Positions 30,639 to 42,414 of a stretch of 64,000 nucleotides of DNA are shown one piece after another. The first letter of the stretch is position 1. Each line of letters begins with the position of its first letter. Origin of the DNA: Madurella fahalii (Eukaryota > Ascomycota > Sordariomycetes > Sordariales); the NCBI GenBank assembly GCA_029876055.1, contig CM056880.1:434001-498000 (forward strand), given 5' to 3'. The notes beneath the pieces were generated by a model. That model made no database searches, was not told the origin of the DNA, and saw only the letters and a list, made by a program, of their open reading frames with translations. The translations under genes and the position numbers were made by a program.

Positions 30639-32638
30639 GGTCCGGATCGTGGTTAAGAGGTCCTTTGGTGGTCCAAAGCTCGAACTCAGTTAGATACCAG
30701 GATTCGATGCCCCGGTGAGGGTAGAAGACGGGGAGAGCAAGAAGAAGAAAAAAAAAACAGAACAACGAGGTCCATATGTGAATGCTCCCACCCTGTTTAT
30801 ACCACAAGGCCATCAGTGCGGTGCTGCAGACGCAGGGGTCCTGGTAATGTATCATCGGCCGGCTGGTTTAGCTGGTAGCGATGCAAAATCGGGGAGGAGA
30901 GTGGAGGTCGATCCGGCACTTGCTTGGCTCTCGGAGGGGCTAAAGTTGTTCTGGACAAGCTCAGCAGCACACAATCCTGGGATTTGGGGTAACAGGCGTT
31001 TCTCTTGCGGAGAAGGCCTGCCATATCCTAGCCGAACTAAGAATAGCCTACCACATTCTCGCGTGTCGACCAGCGAGACGGGTTCCAGCTTGGTTCGAGA
31101 ACTGTCTGTTCGGATACCCTGATCCGTGGTAGGTCTGGGCCAGTGGCAGGGCAACATTCAGGACCAAGAAGAATGATGGCACAGCTCGGGAGGCAATTGG
31201 CTTTCCGGTTTCCGTTTATGAAGGAAACCGAACGGCCCGCCCCTCCTCTCCCCACGTAAAGGTGAGTCAGCTTTGACCAGAAGCACTCCACTGCGAGATT
31301 GTCGATGCTACCGTTCCTACCGTGACATGGCGTAGCTGTTTGCATGACTGCGGAACAGAGCTTTCAACCTCCTTATTTGCCACGGGGCGAGGTTTTGCCC
31401 ATCGGTCGTAGCTGCGCACATGGTTGTCCAATTGACGAGGATTGCATCGAGAGATGAGTTCGACGCAAACGCCACACCATATGGCCTTCCGGCGCACACG
31501 CCATGGGTCAAACGCGGTTTCGTCTCACTAAGCGTATCGCTCGTAGTGGTGTAACCGTCACACGACATGGGGGACACGGCATGGATTTCTTGTGCGCTCT
31601 GGCCGTGCACTCGTGTGCCGGTCGAGCGGTTCGATAAATTACGGCAGCCAGAAATGCCGAGTTGGCGCAAGTTGCGCAACCCGGAAAAGTTGGAGAAATG
31701 AGGGGGTTTGTAGCTCAGCTTGGTCAGCCGGCCCAGCATGACAAGCGACCGACCGTTCATCTGGGTTCCGGGCCAAACCAGTTTTGAGACAGCGGAGAGG
31801 GGACGCTTTCCGAGCGTCAGAGCGGGCGCTCTTACTGTACATACCTCAGATGGTGGAAAGCAGTTCTGTCGCCAGGCCATGGAATCGGATGATGGGGATA
31901 TTGTAGGAGAATGTGTGGAGAAAGACGACGTGAAATCCGGGGCATTGCTCCATCAGGTGGGGGGGGGGGAGAGGAGGGGAGGAGTGGCGGGACAGTGCAG
32001 TAGGAATGGAGCCTTGGTACTGTATGTTAAACAAAATGTATTCAGAACACGACTTACTGCACAAATTCTTGGTAGCCAGGCTCATTGCACATGGGAGCAT
32101 GCAAACTACTCAGGTTAAAGCACCGATCGAAATGCGGAACAGAAAGTTAGGTACTTGGGCATAAACAAACGCAGGTACTGTGCCTGAATTGGTTGAGCTT
32201 ACTGATCTCGGTAGGTTGATGCTCGTTCAGCAGAATATGTGGTCCCGAAAATTGCAGATGTTTCTTCCATTGTCAAACCTCAACGTCTCGGATCGCCGCG
32301 TGGCTCCCAAGCTCTATGGACTCGGGTTCTGTTGATAAACTCTTCTTACCTTGCACCTTGAGCCTGAGCGGCACATGGCGCAGCCATTTTGTGCCAATGT
32401 GATCCACACGCTGCGTTGCGCTGCAGCACCTCTACGCTACAGCCGACCCTCCCATCCCCGCCTCTCCCGCCGTCCCCCCGTGCTTCCGGAAAGAATAAGG
32501 GTCGGCCCCGCCGAAATGTTTAAGTATCACAAGAGAATCCATCCATCCACGCCCATACTTTGCGTCACCCGCCGCTGCGTCCGGTTGTCAACTGGTTGGT
32601 AGGTTCCACATAAAATGCGAACCAGCCCGGCTGCTTTG
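30639..32638. other. Two-kilobase stretch without a recognised gene
   Basis: This contains the MFS promoter. The longest open frame (minus, 31880-31317, 187 codons) has no recognisable domain and is probably chance or a remnant. A G-rich patch at 31958-31993 (a run of nine or more G followed by G-rich triplets) could form a G-quadruplex. No RNA gene was seen. Confidence 0.3.
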
Positions 32639-35254
32639 TTACAAGCCCGTCGATTTATTGCTCTCCGTAAACTGGTCCGAGTCATCGTGGTCCACCTTTA
32701 TCTCCTGCGCAGCCGCCACCGCCGACTCCGGAGTAACAAAAACCACCCGGGTGCCCACCGTTTTCACCCACTCATCCGTCGACTGCCTGACGGCGGCTGC
32801 TTCACCGGGCCAGAGAAACGCGCCGAGGATCCTGCCGGACGACGTCGCGTCCAGCAGCCACCGCATCCTTGACGTGCCCGTCCTGCCCAGCACTAGCAAC
32901 ACCACCCACGTGACCATGACAATGGCCGTCAACGCCAGCACGACGATGGCCGGCACCACGTAGGGCAAGCGGTAGCGCATGTAGCGGTAGTACACGGTCA
33001 CCGGAACGAGGTCATCGGCGGCGTCGTCGGCGGCGGCGCGCTTCCGGCTGCGAGGGAGCGCGGAGGTTGTTATGGGGTCGTCTAAGCCCCAGCCCTTGGT
33101 GCCGACAACCGAGTTCGCGGCGATGTCGGTCCAGACGAGCTTGATGATGGCCGCGGCGCCCTCGGCGCTGACCGAGAGCTCTTTCCATTTCGTGTAGAGC
33201 GCGAGGCCCGTCATGCCCGAGTAGTCGGCATAGCCGGCGTAGCCCACAGACCCCGGGCGCGCGATGGCGAAGGCGTTGTGCAGCGCTTGGACGTGGAAGT
33301 CGACACCCGGCAGGTTCTGCCCGCGGTTGGAGAGGATGTAGTCGTTGCCCTCGAGGATCGAATGCGCGTTGACGATGCCCGGCAGCCGGAGGTCTTCCTG
33401 GCGCACCGTCGATAGATTGGCTGCCAGCGATGATACGGCCGCACTTGCGTTGGAAGGCCCCAGCAAACCCCAGAGCGGTTGCGCGTCCATGAGGCGCGTG
33501 CCGTTCATATTCTCGACGGCCCGGAGCGGTATGTTTGCCGGCGAGTAGGTCTTGCGTTCTGCGGCCGTGACCTTGAGGTCCGCGAGGCCAGTGCCGTTGT
33601 AGCGGAAGGTGACTGTACGGACCGTGGCTCGGACGGATGCGGCGCAGCTGTAGACGGGAACACTCCATTGCGACCCGGGTTGGGGGCTCAGTTCCGATCC
33701 TCCGTCGGTCCGGCGAGCAGCGCCGTATACCAGACCGCACCCGACAAGGCTGCTGTTGATGTTTGCAGGGTTAGAATGGCTGCCACCGGCGCAGATCTCG
33801 GCTGTAATACGAGTCAGCTATGATCACGCATTGTGGGTCTCTCGGAAAGAAAGGGAGAGTGCGGCTGCATACAGACGAGGTTGAAGTGCGCCACGCTGAT
33901 CCCGAACGGGTTCTCCCTCGACGCCGACGCGTTACGGGGAGGGCTGCCGGGCAGCTCCAAATACTCCCCAAAATGCAGGCTAGATCGGATGGCTTGGTAC
34001 TCGACAACGAAGCCGCTCCTGCTGCCATCGACACCGGCATCCGACGAGTTGCTCCTGAAGGCCATTCCAGGGGTGACATCCCACCGTGTTATATTCGTGG
34101 GGTCCGAGCCTGTGGCGTTAAAATAAGCTAACGTCAGGAAGTTGTTTGCCCAGGCAGCCTTGTATGCCCTTTCCCTCAGATCGAGGGGTCCCTGTCCATT
34201 TCCGTACTCGGGAATCGTAAGATCTGGGCTTGTGCGAGGCAGTTCGGAGAAGCCCCCACGATCCGTGAGAGCCAGATCCCTTATGGTGAGTCGAGATGTG
34301 TTGTTCTGCGTGAGGTGGAAGTCGAAGGTGACGTTCAAGTCGACGCACTGCGAGTCTGGCTCGATGAAGAGGATATCCTCGCTCCATGTGCTGCCATGCT
34401 CGTGGACGGGAAGCGGCACGGTATGGTTGCGAAAGCCAATACCGCCGTTCTGGGCGTCGACGATGAGGCCCTCGACCAGATGTATGCCTGGGTCCAAGAC
34501 GACGATGCCGATCTGGCGGTATCCAGATTTAATGTACCACCCCAGGTTGCCGGCGGCATCCGACGCATTGACTTGGGTCCGCCACTGGATGTCAAAGATA
34601 TTGGACACCGACCGGCTCACGCGGTTGGCGCCATCACTGAGCATGGACCTCCAACCGTCCGGAATGGACCGGTCGTATACAACATCGGTACATCTCTCAA
34701 GAAGGCCCTGTTGAACGCAGGTTTTATTTACCGAGGATCCAGGGCAGGCCTCGTCGCCGCAGTTTCTGGTAAAAGGCGCCGCCATCCGAGGGGGCGTCCC
34801 GTAGCCGAAAGCCGAGTCGTCACGCACGAATCGAAACTCCTCGAGCTGCGGGCCGTCTGCTGGCTCAACCGCCTGATACAATCCAAGCGGGGTGACAATA
34901 GCCGCTACCGAAACCAACACGATGGTCGTCGTTTGCAGCAGGAGGCCATTGCTGACGCGTCGCCGGACGCCATGCCGTGCTGCTGCGTCAGTCTGAAGAA
35001 AGGTTGGCCATAAAGAGGACTGGAGAGCGCGGCCGAGGACCGACCAGGTGACGACAGTGTTCTCCTCGCCGACAAATCCAATCAATATGGCCGGAAAGAC
35101 GAGGGCCAGCAACACTTGCACTTTTTACCGGACGCCTCCTGTCAGTACAAGGCACGGTTACACTGCATTGTGATTGTGAACCTGAAGATGACGTACATAT
35201 GAAAACGCCTGCCGCAATGAGACCGGACACCTCCCCAATGGAAAGATCGCCCAT
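32639..35254 (-). CDS. Large fungal membrane protein with a glycosylated extracellular domain
   Basis: Three exons: 35254-35197, 35120-33873 and 33801-32639. The introns are 76 nt (GTACGT...AAAAAG) and 71 nt (GTATGC...TTACAG). All phases close, giving 822 residues. The short first exon encodes MGDLSIGEVSGLIAAGVFI, which runs into a first span (VLLALVFPAILIGF). A second span follows near residue 75 (TTTIVLVSVAAIVTPLGLY). About 600 residues then look extracellular, with many N-x-S/T sequons (NKTC, NASD, NHTV, NVTF, NNTS, NATG, NITR, NGTG) and conserved Cys. A third span lies near residue 710 (YVVPAIVVLALTAIVMVTWVVLLVL region), followed by a roughly 90-residue cytoplasmic tail. This is a widespread family of uncharacterised proteins in Sordariomycetes (recalled). 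No catalytic motif was recognised. A cell-surface role is inferred from topology only. Confidence 0.78.
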
Positions 35255-36211
35255 TTTGCATCGAAAGGTACCGCTTGGTGTCACGCACAAACGCCTCCCC
35301 CGTCGGGCGCTGGTCTCTAAAAGGCTCAAGCCAAGGTTACATCGGGGGACAACCAATGACCGTCAAGGCTAAATCCTCCTGCCGCCAAAGTTGCTCCGTC
35401 TTACTGACTTTTCGCGGCGCATATTGCACTAGACTTAGCTCAGTATAACACTTGCCGGGATGCCTGAGATAAAATCCCGGAGTCACTAGCGATGGGTCGA
35501 AGTCAAAGCCAAGAAGCAAGCAAGGTCAAGTCAGACAAGCCTAGCCCAGACAGCTGGTTAGAGTACAGAGCAGCCACTGACCTGGGTGATCAATAGAACC
35601 AAAAGAGATGAACAATGACGGAAATTTCTCAGCGAGTTAAAAGAATGTCATCCGTATCTGGCTCGTGCTACTCGATCGAGACTGGTGCAGCCAGCTCGAC
35701 TTGCGAAAGGTAATCATGGTATGACGGCGAATAGTGGTTCAAATTCACAATTACTCCTTTGGCTTAGTACACTGAACCAGAGCTCTCGCCAACATCCCAG
35801 CAAATAAAAGCATGAGAGTCAGGGGGCCTGTATTGGTTGGCTGGGTTAAGGCCCTTGGCCAACCCTGCCACAGAAGTTGCACGCTACAATCTATTACTTG
35901 ATTCTTAGATGTGGCCTAGGTGACACAATACCTCAACTTGCACAAAGAGCCACATTTGGCCGAAATAAAGAAATAGTTCGTAAGGGAGAGATGATAGGGT
36001 GGGAATCGAGATGAGACACTACTACTTACCTTTCCCACCGAATCACTAAACTGCCAGACAATGAAATCGCAACCGACGGCGCATTGCCTTTGTATATTTT
36101 CCAAATCATGAAAGCATCGTTCACAAGGGTTATGATTCTCCATCAAAGATGTAGACCAGTCAACTTACAGCCTCCTCCCAAAACACAACGCGAGACGCCC
36201 AATCATGCAAG
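35255..36211. other. Intergenic stretch
   Basis: This holds the promoter of the large membrane protein and the 3' flank of the F-box/ankyrin gene. Small frames here show no domain. A 3' exon of the F-box gene may reach into its lower part (see that entry). Confidence 0.35.
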
Positions 36212-37786
36212 TCAATAGTATTCCGAGAGAATCCAGGGCAAACTCACGCCTTCTTTCTTCGCAAGCTCCTCTTGCCATGCTCTTCTCTTCTGAGTCATCT
36301 CCTCCGGCATCGTCACCCCAACATTCGGTAGCGATAGCCAAGCCCACTCGGGGAAGTAGCATGCAATCCACTCGAGCCTCTGAGGCGTGTGGGCCACAGC
36401 CCCTCTAGATATCAGGTGCAGAGCGATCCGGGACGAGCAATCCCGTGCGCCGGTCGTGGGGAACGCGCCGGTGACGAAATCCATGGTGAACCGGCCCAGA
36501 CAGTATAGGAGGGCATCGGTCAGGGGCTGGGTTGAGCCATCCCAGCCCCCCTCGTCGAGCATGAAATCGATCATGCGTATGGCGCCCCCGGGGTCCTCGT
36601 GACGCAGCGCCACGGCGCACAGCGGCCGCAGGCTTACCGTGTCGAGAAAGGAGACGCGCGTCAGCCGGTCGTCATCCTCGACCGCGGGGGTGGGCCACCA
36701 CCACTTGGCACCGCGACGGATGAGGAGCCGGGCCGCCTCATCCTCCGTCCAGGTCAGCAGCTGGTTCAAGATGCTGCCCCTTTCCATCCAGTAAACCCCC
36801 TTGACAAGCGACTCATTAACCGCGGGCGGCTGTCCGTTCTCCAATTCGTAGGTCAGGTTGGGGTTCGCGCCATGGTCAAGCAGGATCTCCAACATGGACA
36901 TATGCGCCGCCGTGATATTGAAATGCGACGTCCACAACATCCCCGCCATGAACACCCCCAGTCTCTCTGCGCTTGCAATCACCGTGTGCAGGAGCGAGGT
37001 CATGCAGGCTGGGTACGTGACGATCCTCTCCGTGCCCGGCTCCAGTCCAGCCTTCAGCCCCCGTTGGAGCAGGCACCGGAGCATGTCCGGCCGCTGCGCC
37101 CAGATCGCCCAGTGCAGGGCTGTCTGGCATCCGAACAGGTCGTTGCCCAGACGGTAATGGCCCGAGTAGCTATGGCCCTCACTGACCATGTCGTCCCAGC
37201 CGGGGAAGGCGGGGTGCAGGCAATGCCGTGGGTCGCAGTCATGGTGTCCTACAAACAGGTCAGCCGCCTCGGCTTTGCAAGCAGGTCTGGGGTGGGCGCA
37301 CCACCGCACGTCGAGGCTGCATTTCGCCTCGTGGTCGACGATGAGCTCGAGCAGCTCCAAGCTGCCCGACTTCACGGCGAGCATGACGGGCGAGCCCAGG
37401 ATGCCATCATGCGGATTAGCAACGATCCGGGAAAACATGTTCCATTGGACGCCAGTGCCGTCAAGTAGGTGGCGGGCGTCAATCTTGTTGTACTCATCCA
37501 GTGCCTTTCTGACTACCGTCATGTCCTTCTCCTCAATGCCCCAGTACAACGCCGGCCGTCCCCGGACCTGCGCGTCGACCCGCCAGATATTCGGCTCCAC
37601 CAGTCGGTGTAAAGCTGTGTGGCAGTACGCTAAATTAGCAAGGTCCTTCAGGTCTCGAACTCTGCCCAGAATGTTGTCGGTTATGTCGGTTGGGAGATGC
37701 AGAAAGCCGGGATGGGGCTGCGCCATTGCTCCCCCGCCTTTGGTCTTACCCTGCAACACCGAGGTAGTTTCACAACGTCGTCCCAT
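36212..37786 (-). CDS. F-box protein with ankyrin repeats
   Basis: A single-exon frame of 524 residues. A second in-frame ATG (residue 21, MAQPHPGFLHLP) is an equally good start. Residues 28-70 match an F-box (FLHLPTDITDNILGRVRD, LANLAYCHTALHRLVEPNIW). Ankyrin-like units follow: 131-160 (GSPVMLAVKSGSLELLELIV), 219-248 (GCQTALHWAIWAQRPDMLRC), and 295-312 (MLEILLDHGANPNL), with one more near 345-362. The likely role is substrate recognition in an SCF ubiquitin ligase, with the ankyrins binding the target; this follows from domain order, not from direct evidence. Near the end a GTGAGT donor lies inside the codons after KKEG (about 36240). The last dozen residues could instead be intron, with another exon downstream. 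Cys/His-rich residues 160-190 are unusual for the type. Confidence 0.8.
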   Translation of the reverse strand: MGRRCETTSVLQGKTKGGGAMAQPHPGFLHLPTDITDNILGRVRDLKDLANLAYCHTALHRLVEPNIWRVDAQVRGRPALYWGIEEKDMTVVRKALDEYNKIDARHLLDGTGVQWNMFSRIVANPHDGILGSPVMLAVKSGSLELLELIVDHEAKCSLDVRWCAHPRPACKAEAADLFVGHHDCDPRHCLHPAFPGWDDMVSEGHSYSGHYRLGNDLFGCQTALHWAIWAQRPDMLRCLLQRGLKAGLEPGTERIVTYPACMTSLLHTVIASAERLGVFMAGMLWTSHFNITAAHMSMLEILLDHGANPNLTYELENGQPPAVNESLVKGVYWMERGSILNQLLTWTEDEAARLLIRRGAKWWWPTPAVEDDDRLTRVSFLDTVSLRPLCAVALRHEDPGGAIRMIDFMLDEGGWDGSTQPLTDALLYCLGRFTMDFVTGAFPTTGARDCSSRIALHLISRGAVAHTPQRLEWIACYFPEWAWLSLPNVGVTMPEEMTQKRRAWQEELAKKEGVSLPWILSEYY

Positions 37787-38981
37787 CTAGGTGGTCTCAA
37801 AGCTAATTTCAGCACAGCTGGCTAGATGAACGATGGCTCAAAACTACTGCTCTGCCTCTCTAAGTCGTGTACTTTTATTCAGGGCAAAGAGGTCGGCAAC
37901 GCACCGTGCCCGCAATCATGTTCGGGATTATCCGGTGTTGTTCAAACAAAGGCTGGGAGACTCATGGTGAACAATCGCTGCGTGTTAGGAGGTCAAATAA
38001 CAATACATAGATTTGGGTAAGACCAGGCTCACAGTTCCATGGAACAAAGACATGATTAGGCCATCGACACGGCCCAGAAGCCAATGATAGAACTCGCGAT
38101 TCCCGGACTGGACCCCATGGCACCATATGCTTCTGAGAAAGGCCCTGTCAAGCCGGGTAGGACCAATATGACAATCACCGAAGCGCGGACCAATGTGGCG
38201 GGCCGATGATTGAATTTGTCCAGGTGGCAGCCACGGTGGTGAGATTACATCTAGAAACCTGCCCTGGCACACAATGTGGCTAGCTTCATACTCTCGACCG
38301 ACTCCACCTCTTCGCCTCCAGGAGTAATTATACACTTCCCGCAGCCGGTACATCCTCGCAGGCTACAATATGTTAGTTAGATACCCTTGGAGATGACCGA
38401 GGCGGGTGAGTTCCGCTCTTGAGTGCAGCAAGTCCAGCACCGCGAGAATTGAGATAACCGAATGGGGTTGTACAGCAATTACCAGATTGTATCACTTCCA
38501 GCTCCGGCTGCCCCCAATAAACAGATAAAGAAGTCTGTCACAGGGAAAAGGACTTAAAGCCAAGTCTCAGTAAAAACACCGTATATTGCCTATCTGCTCG
38601 ACTAACTATCCCCCAGAAGAATTGAATCCCGTCCGAGAACTGAGACCCGCAAACGCAGGCCTCTCTCACCGTCTTGCTTCCACCAACCGATTCCTGACTC
38701 CCCACAACAGGGGCAGCCCCAACCCCAACCTTCATTCTCACCATACCAGCACCGATGCCAGTACCGACAGCGTCACCAATATCGGCATTGACATCGGCGC
38801 CCGCCTCCGCCTCCGAGTCCACGACCACAGGCATGCCGGAACACCCCGCTATCACCGCTGCCTCCCAACTCCATTCACCGCACGCAGCATCCACCTCATC
38901 CACAACACCACCAACCAGCACCAGCACCAGCACCATCGCAGCACCATTCTTCATCACCCGAGGCTTCCCGCCTCTTCGTAG
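37787..38981. other. Intergenic stretch
   Basis: This lies between the 5' end of the F-box gene and the 3' end of the ENA pump gene. About 38600-38950 is a CCACCA/CAGCAC-type low-complexity stretch that keeps several frames open on both strands. I do not regard these as genes. Part may be the ENA 3' UTR. Confidence 0.35.
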
Positions 38982-41900
38982 TCAATCGTGTCCCTCAGCG
39001 ACCGCGCCGCTCTCCGTGCTCTCATAACCGCTCAGATAATCGCCAAACACGCGCTCCTCGATATCCATATCCTTCCATTGCCGCCCTGTTTTCTTCTTCG
39101 CCGTGCGCCGGAAGTAGATCCGTTTGCCCCATTTCCACGCCTCGATCCCCGCAAAGAACAAGCCGGCCGCGATGAACACGATGCCCCACTCCCAGCTGAT
39201 GCCCGTGTGCTTGAACACGGCATGGTTGATGACCGGGATATACAGCGTCGGGAACAGCGTCACAAAGCCAAGCAAGATGGCCCAGAACAAGAACTTGTTC
39301 CGCCACACATCGTGAAACCACTGCGTAAAATACTTCTTGCTGCCGGGCTGCATCCTGAAGAACGACCGGCGCATGTCGACGAGCTCCCACGCCAGAAACA
39401 GTGCGAACCACGTCAGGCACGCAAACGTGGTCGCACGGGCGCGGAATACCGTCTCACAGCTCTCGCTGTACGAGTCGTTGCACCCCTGGCCCAGGTTGCC
39501 GTTGCCCCAGGCGTAGACGCGCAGGACGAAGCTCGCAAGGCACAGCGCGGCGATCCATAAGCCGTAGACCACCATGTCGATGATAAACTCGAGTGTGAAG
39601 ATGCCCGTCTTGAGTGACTGCGGCGGGCGGCGCATGATATCCGGGACGGCGCGCTCAAAACCGAGACCCATGTCGGGAAGACCGGACGTGACCATGATGA
39701 TCCAGACGATTTCGACGGGCGCGAGGGGGAACACGGACAGGGATGACTCGTCCTTGAAGGCGAGACCGATAAGCAAGGTACCGGCCTGGGCGATATTCTC
39801 CGCCAGGACGTGCAGCACAAACTTCTGGATGTTATCAAAGATACGGCGGCCTTCTTCAATGGCGGCGACGATGGACGCAAAGTTGTCATCGGTGAGGACA
39901 ATGTCCGAAGCGTCTTTGGCAACATCGGAACCAGCCTGGCCCATGGCAATGCCGACGTCGGCGCGGCGGAGGGAGGGAGAGTCGTTGACGCCGTCACCAG
40001 TCTAAGGCTCGTCGTCAGTTTACCGGTGCGGGAAATAATTGAGGAGGTGGCTGCACTTACCATGGCTACGAACTTGCCGCGACGATGTAGGGCGTCAATC
40101 ATGCGGACCTTAGTGCTCGGCGCGCAGCGTGCTATGACAAGCGGCAGGACAGGAAGCTCGTCAACTTGCTCGTCGCTCAGAGCATCAAATTGAGCAGCCG
40201 TCATGACCATGGCATGGGCCACGTTCGCGCTGGCCCTGTCCATTCGCTTGGGGAGGATACCAACTTCGATGGCGATCGCCTTTGCAGTTTCGGGGTGGTC
40301 GCCGGTAAGCATGTGTACAGAGATTCCAGCTTCGTGGCACTCGCGGACAGCCGGTGCCGACTCGGGACGGGGCGGGTCGTAGAGACCGACGAGGCCGAGG
40401 AAGGTGAGGTCCTTCTCGACTTCCTCGCGGTTACTATCCTCATTGGCGTCCATGCCGGCGGGGAGCCTGCGTCGCGCCAGAGCAAGCACACGGAGACCGA
40501 GACCGGCAAAGACCTCCATGTTGCGGAGAATTTGTTCGCGGAATCCGTCCGTCATATCGGCCTCGGGGTCCTCGCCGGGCAGCGCGTCCGTGGTACAGTA
40601 CCGGCTGCACACGTGTATGACCCTCTCAACGGCGCCCTTGGTGAACGCAAGATGCTCCCCGGTGGTGTTGTGCTTCATGATGACGCTCATGCGCTTGACG
40701 TCGCTGTCAAAGGGGAACTCGGCGACCTCGGTCCACTCGGGATTGTCGCCCTGCATGACTTGGAGCCTATTCTTGCCAAAGCGACTGGCAAACACCTGGA
40801 TGGCAATTTCGGTTGGGTCTCCACGCGCATGCCACTCGCCATCCTTCTCAAAGACGGTGGCAAGGTTGGCGAGCGAGGCTACAGTGAGGAACTCTTGGAG
40901 GCGAGACTTGCTAGCGGCGAGCAGCTGTTCCGGGGCTAGGATGGACCCCTTCCCTGCGCCGTCCTTCTCGTCGTCCTTACGCGGCCTGAAATCGATCTCG
41001 TGCGGCGCCCGGGCGTCGAAGCGGATGTCACCCTTTGTCGGATTGAAAGGCTCGCTCGACGTCAGCTCGACCGTATACGTGCCCAAGCCGGGAATCCAGG
41101 CGCCACGAGCCACCATCTTTCCCTGTGTGAGCGTTCCCGTCTTGTCACTGCAAATATCCGTCACGGCGCCCAGGGCCTCGAGACTCTTGAGGTTGCGGAC
41201 AATGACGTTGCGCTCCACCATACGCTTGGTGCCGGCGGCCATGGTGATGGTTAGCACGACAACGAGAGAGGCGGGGATCATGGAGAGACCGGTAGCGACG
41301 GCGTAGATGATGACTTCCTGCGACGTGTGGAAACGGTTGGCGCCGAGGACAATGATGGCGCAGACCACGGCAATGCCGAACAGGAGCATAGCCAGCTTGC
41401 TGAGCTTCCTCTGCAAGGGTGTGCCGACGCTGACACCCAAGAAGCGGCCGATGGCGTCACCGAGGGTGAGGGTGTAAGCCTCCAGGTAGCGATGCGGACC
41501 GGCCTTGCCGTTAGGCTTGCGTTTGACGGGGCGAACGCGCGAATCCTTTTGGTGCAGGGCCGAAGCGATGGCGCCAATCTCGGTGAAGGTGCCGGTAGCG
41601 AAAACAACACCCTTGGCACGGCCCTTGGTGACTGTTGAGCTGCTGTAGGCGACATTGAGACGGTCACCGGGGCCGGTGGCGTCGTCAAAGGTGGCATTCT
41701 CGCGCTTTCGGACGGGAAGGGACTCGCCCGTGAGCAGGGCCTCATCAGTTTCAAAATTCTTTGCCTCGATCAACCTTTGTGAGCGTTGTTAGCAAAATTT
41801 ATTGGTTCCTCTGAGGAGAGGGGAGCAGGAGAGACGGGAGAGCGCGACAAGTGGGCCGCTCAGCAACCGAATCACGTGGATACGCCGTACCTGATATCGG

Positions 41901-42414
41901 CGGGGATCGTGTCGCCCATCTTAACCTCGACCAGGTCTCCGGGGACGACCTCGCCAGAGGGCACAATCATGGCCTCGCCGTCACGGACAACGTTTGCGGT
42001 GGGCGAGCTAAGTGAGCGCAGAGAGTCCATGGTCTTCTCGGCCGAGTACTCTTGGAAGAAACCGACGACGACGTTGAGAATGATGACAGCGGCAACGACG
42101 CCGCCCTCGATCCAGGACCGGATGCCGAAACTGACGGCCATGGCGAGGATCAGCACCATGGTCATGGCGTTCGCGATCTGGGCGATAACAATCTTGAGGG
42201 GCTGCACGCCCTCCTCTTCGCCGAGGTCATTCTTTCCGTACTGCTCGAGGCGGGTCTTTGCTTCGTGCTTGGTCAAGCCGGAGAGGATGTCGGCATCGAG
42301 CTCCTCGGCGAGTTGCTGGTGGGTTAAAGCATGGGCGGGGCGGCTCAGCGGCCGGTTGGACTGGCCCGAGACGTGGCCGCCCGAGTCCTTCTTCGGGTCC
42401 CCGGTCTTGGCCAT
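38982..42414 (-). CDS. ENA: ENA-type Na+(K+)-exporting P-type ATPase (P-IID)
   Basis: Three exons: 42414-41891, 41774-40061 and 40001-38982. The introns are 116 nt (GTACGG...CACAAAG) and 59 nt (GTAAGT...CTTAG). Phases close, giving 1085 residues, which is normal for fungal ENA pumps. Start: ATG at 42414, opening MAKTGDPKKDSGG; the frame upstream is open but untypical. Motifs in order: the actuator TGES (190-193); IPASL in M4 (about 341-345), typical of ENA rather than the Ca2+ pump IPEGL; the phosphorylation site DKTGTLT (Asp385); KGAVERV in the nucleotide domain; MLTGDHPETA; and the hinge GDGVNDSPSLRRADVG. The last recreates across the second splice site. About ten membrane spans are expected. 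It extrudes Na+ (or K+) at the plasma membrane under salt or alkaline stress. PacC core hexamers lie upstream (separate entry). Confidence 0.95.

Noticed and set aside
31317..31880. 187-codon minus-strand frame
   Set aside because: No recognisable domain, no splice continuation and ordinary composition for chance; kept only as a note in the intergenic entry.
38538..38957. Minus-strand frame with a hydrophobic start resembling a signal peptide (MMKNGAAMVLVLVLVGG)
   Set aside because: It arises from low-complexity CCAGCACCA-type sequence; several frames are open on both strands, and no domain or splice logic supports it.
39413..40001. Continuation of the ENA second exon past 40061 in its own frame
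   Set aside because: The reading loses all P-ATPase motifs; the 59-nt intron 40002-40060 restores GDGVNDSPSL and the C-terminal spans.
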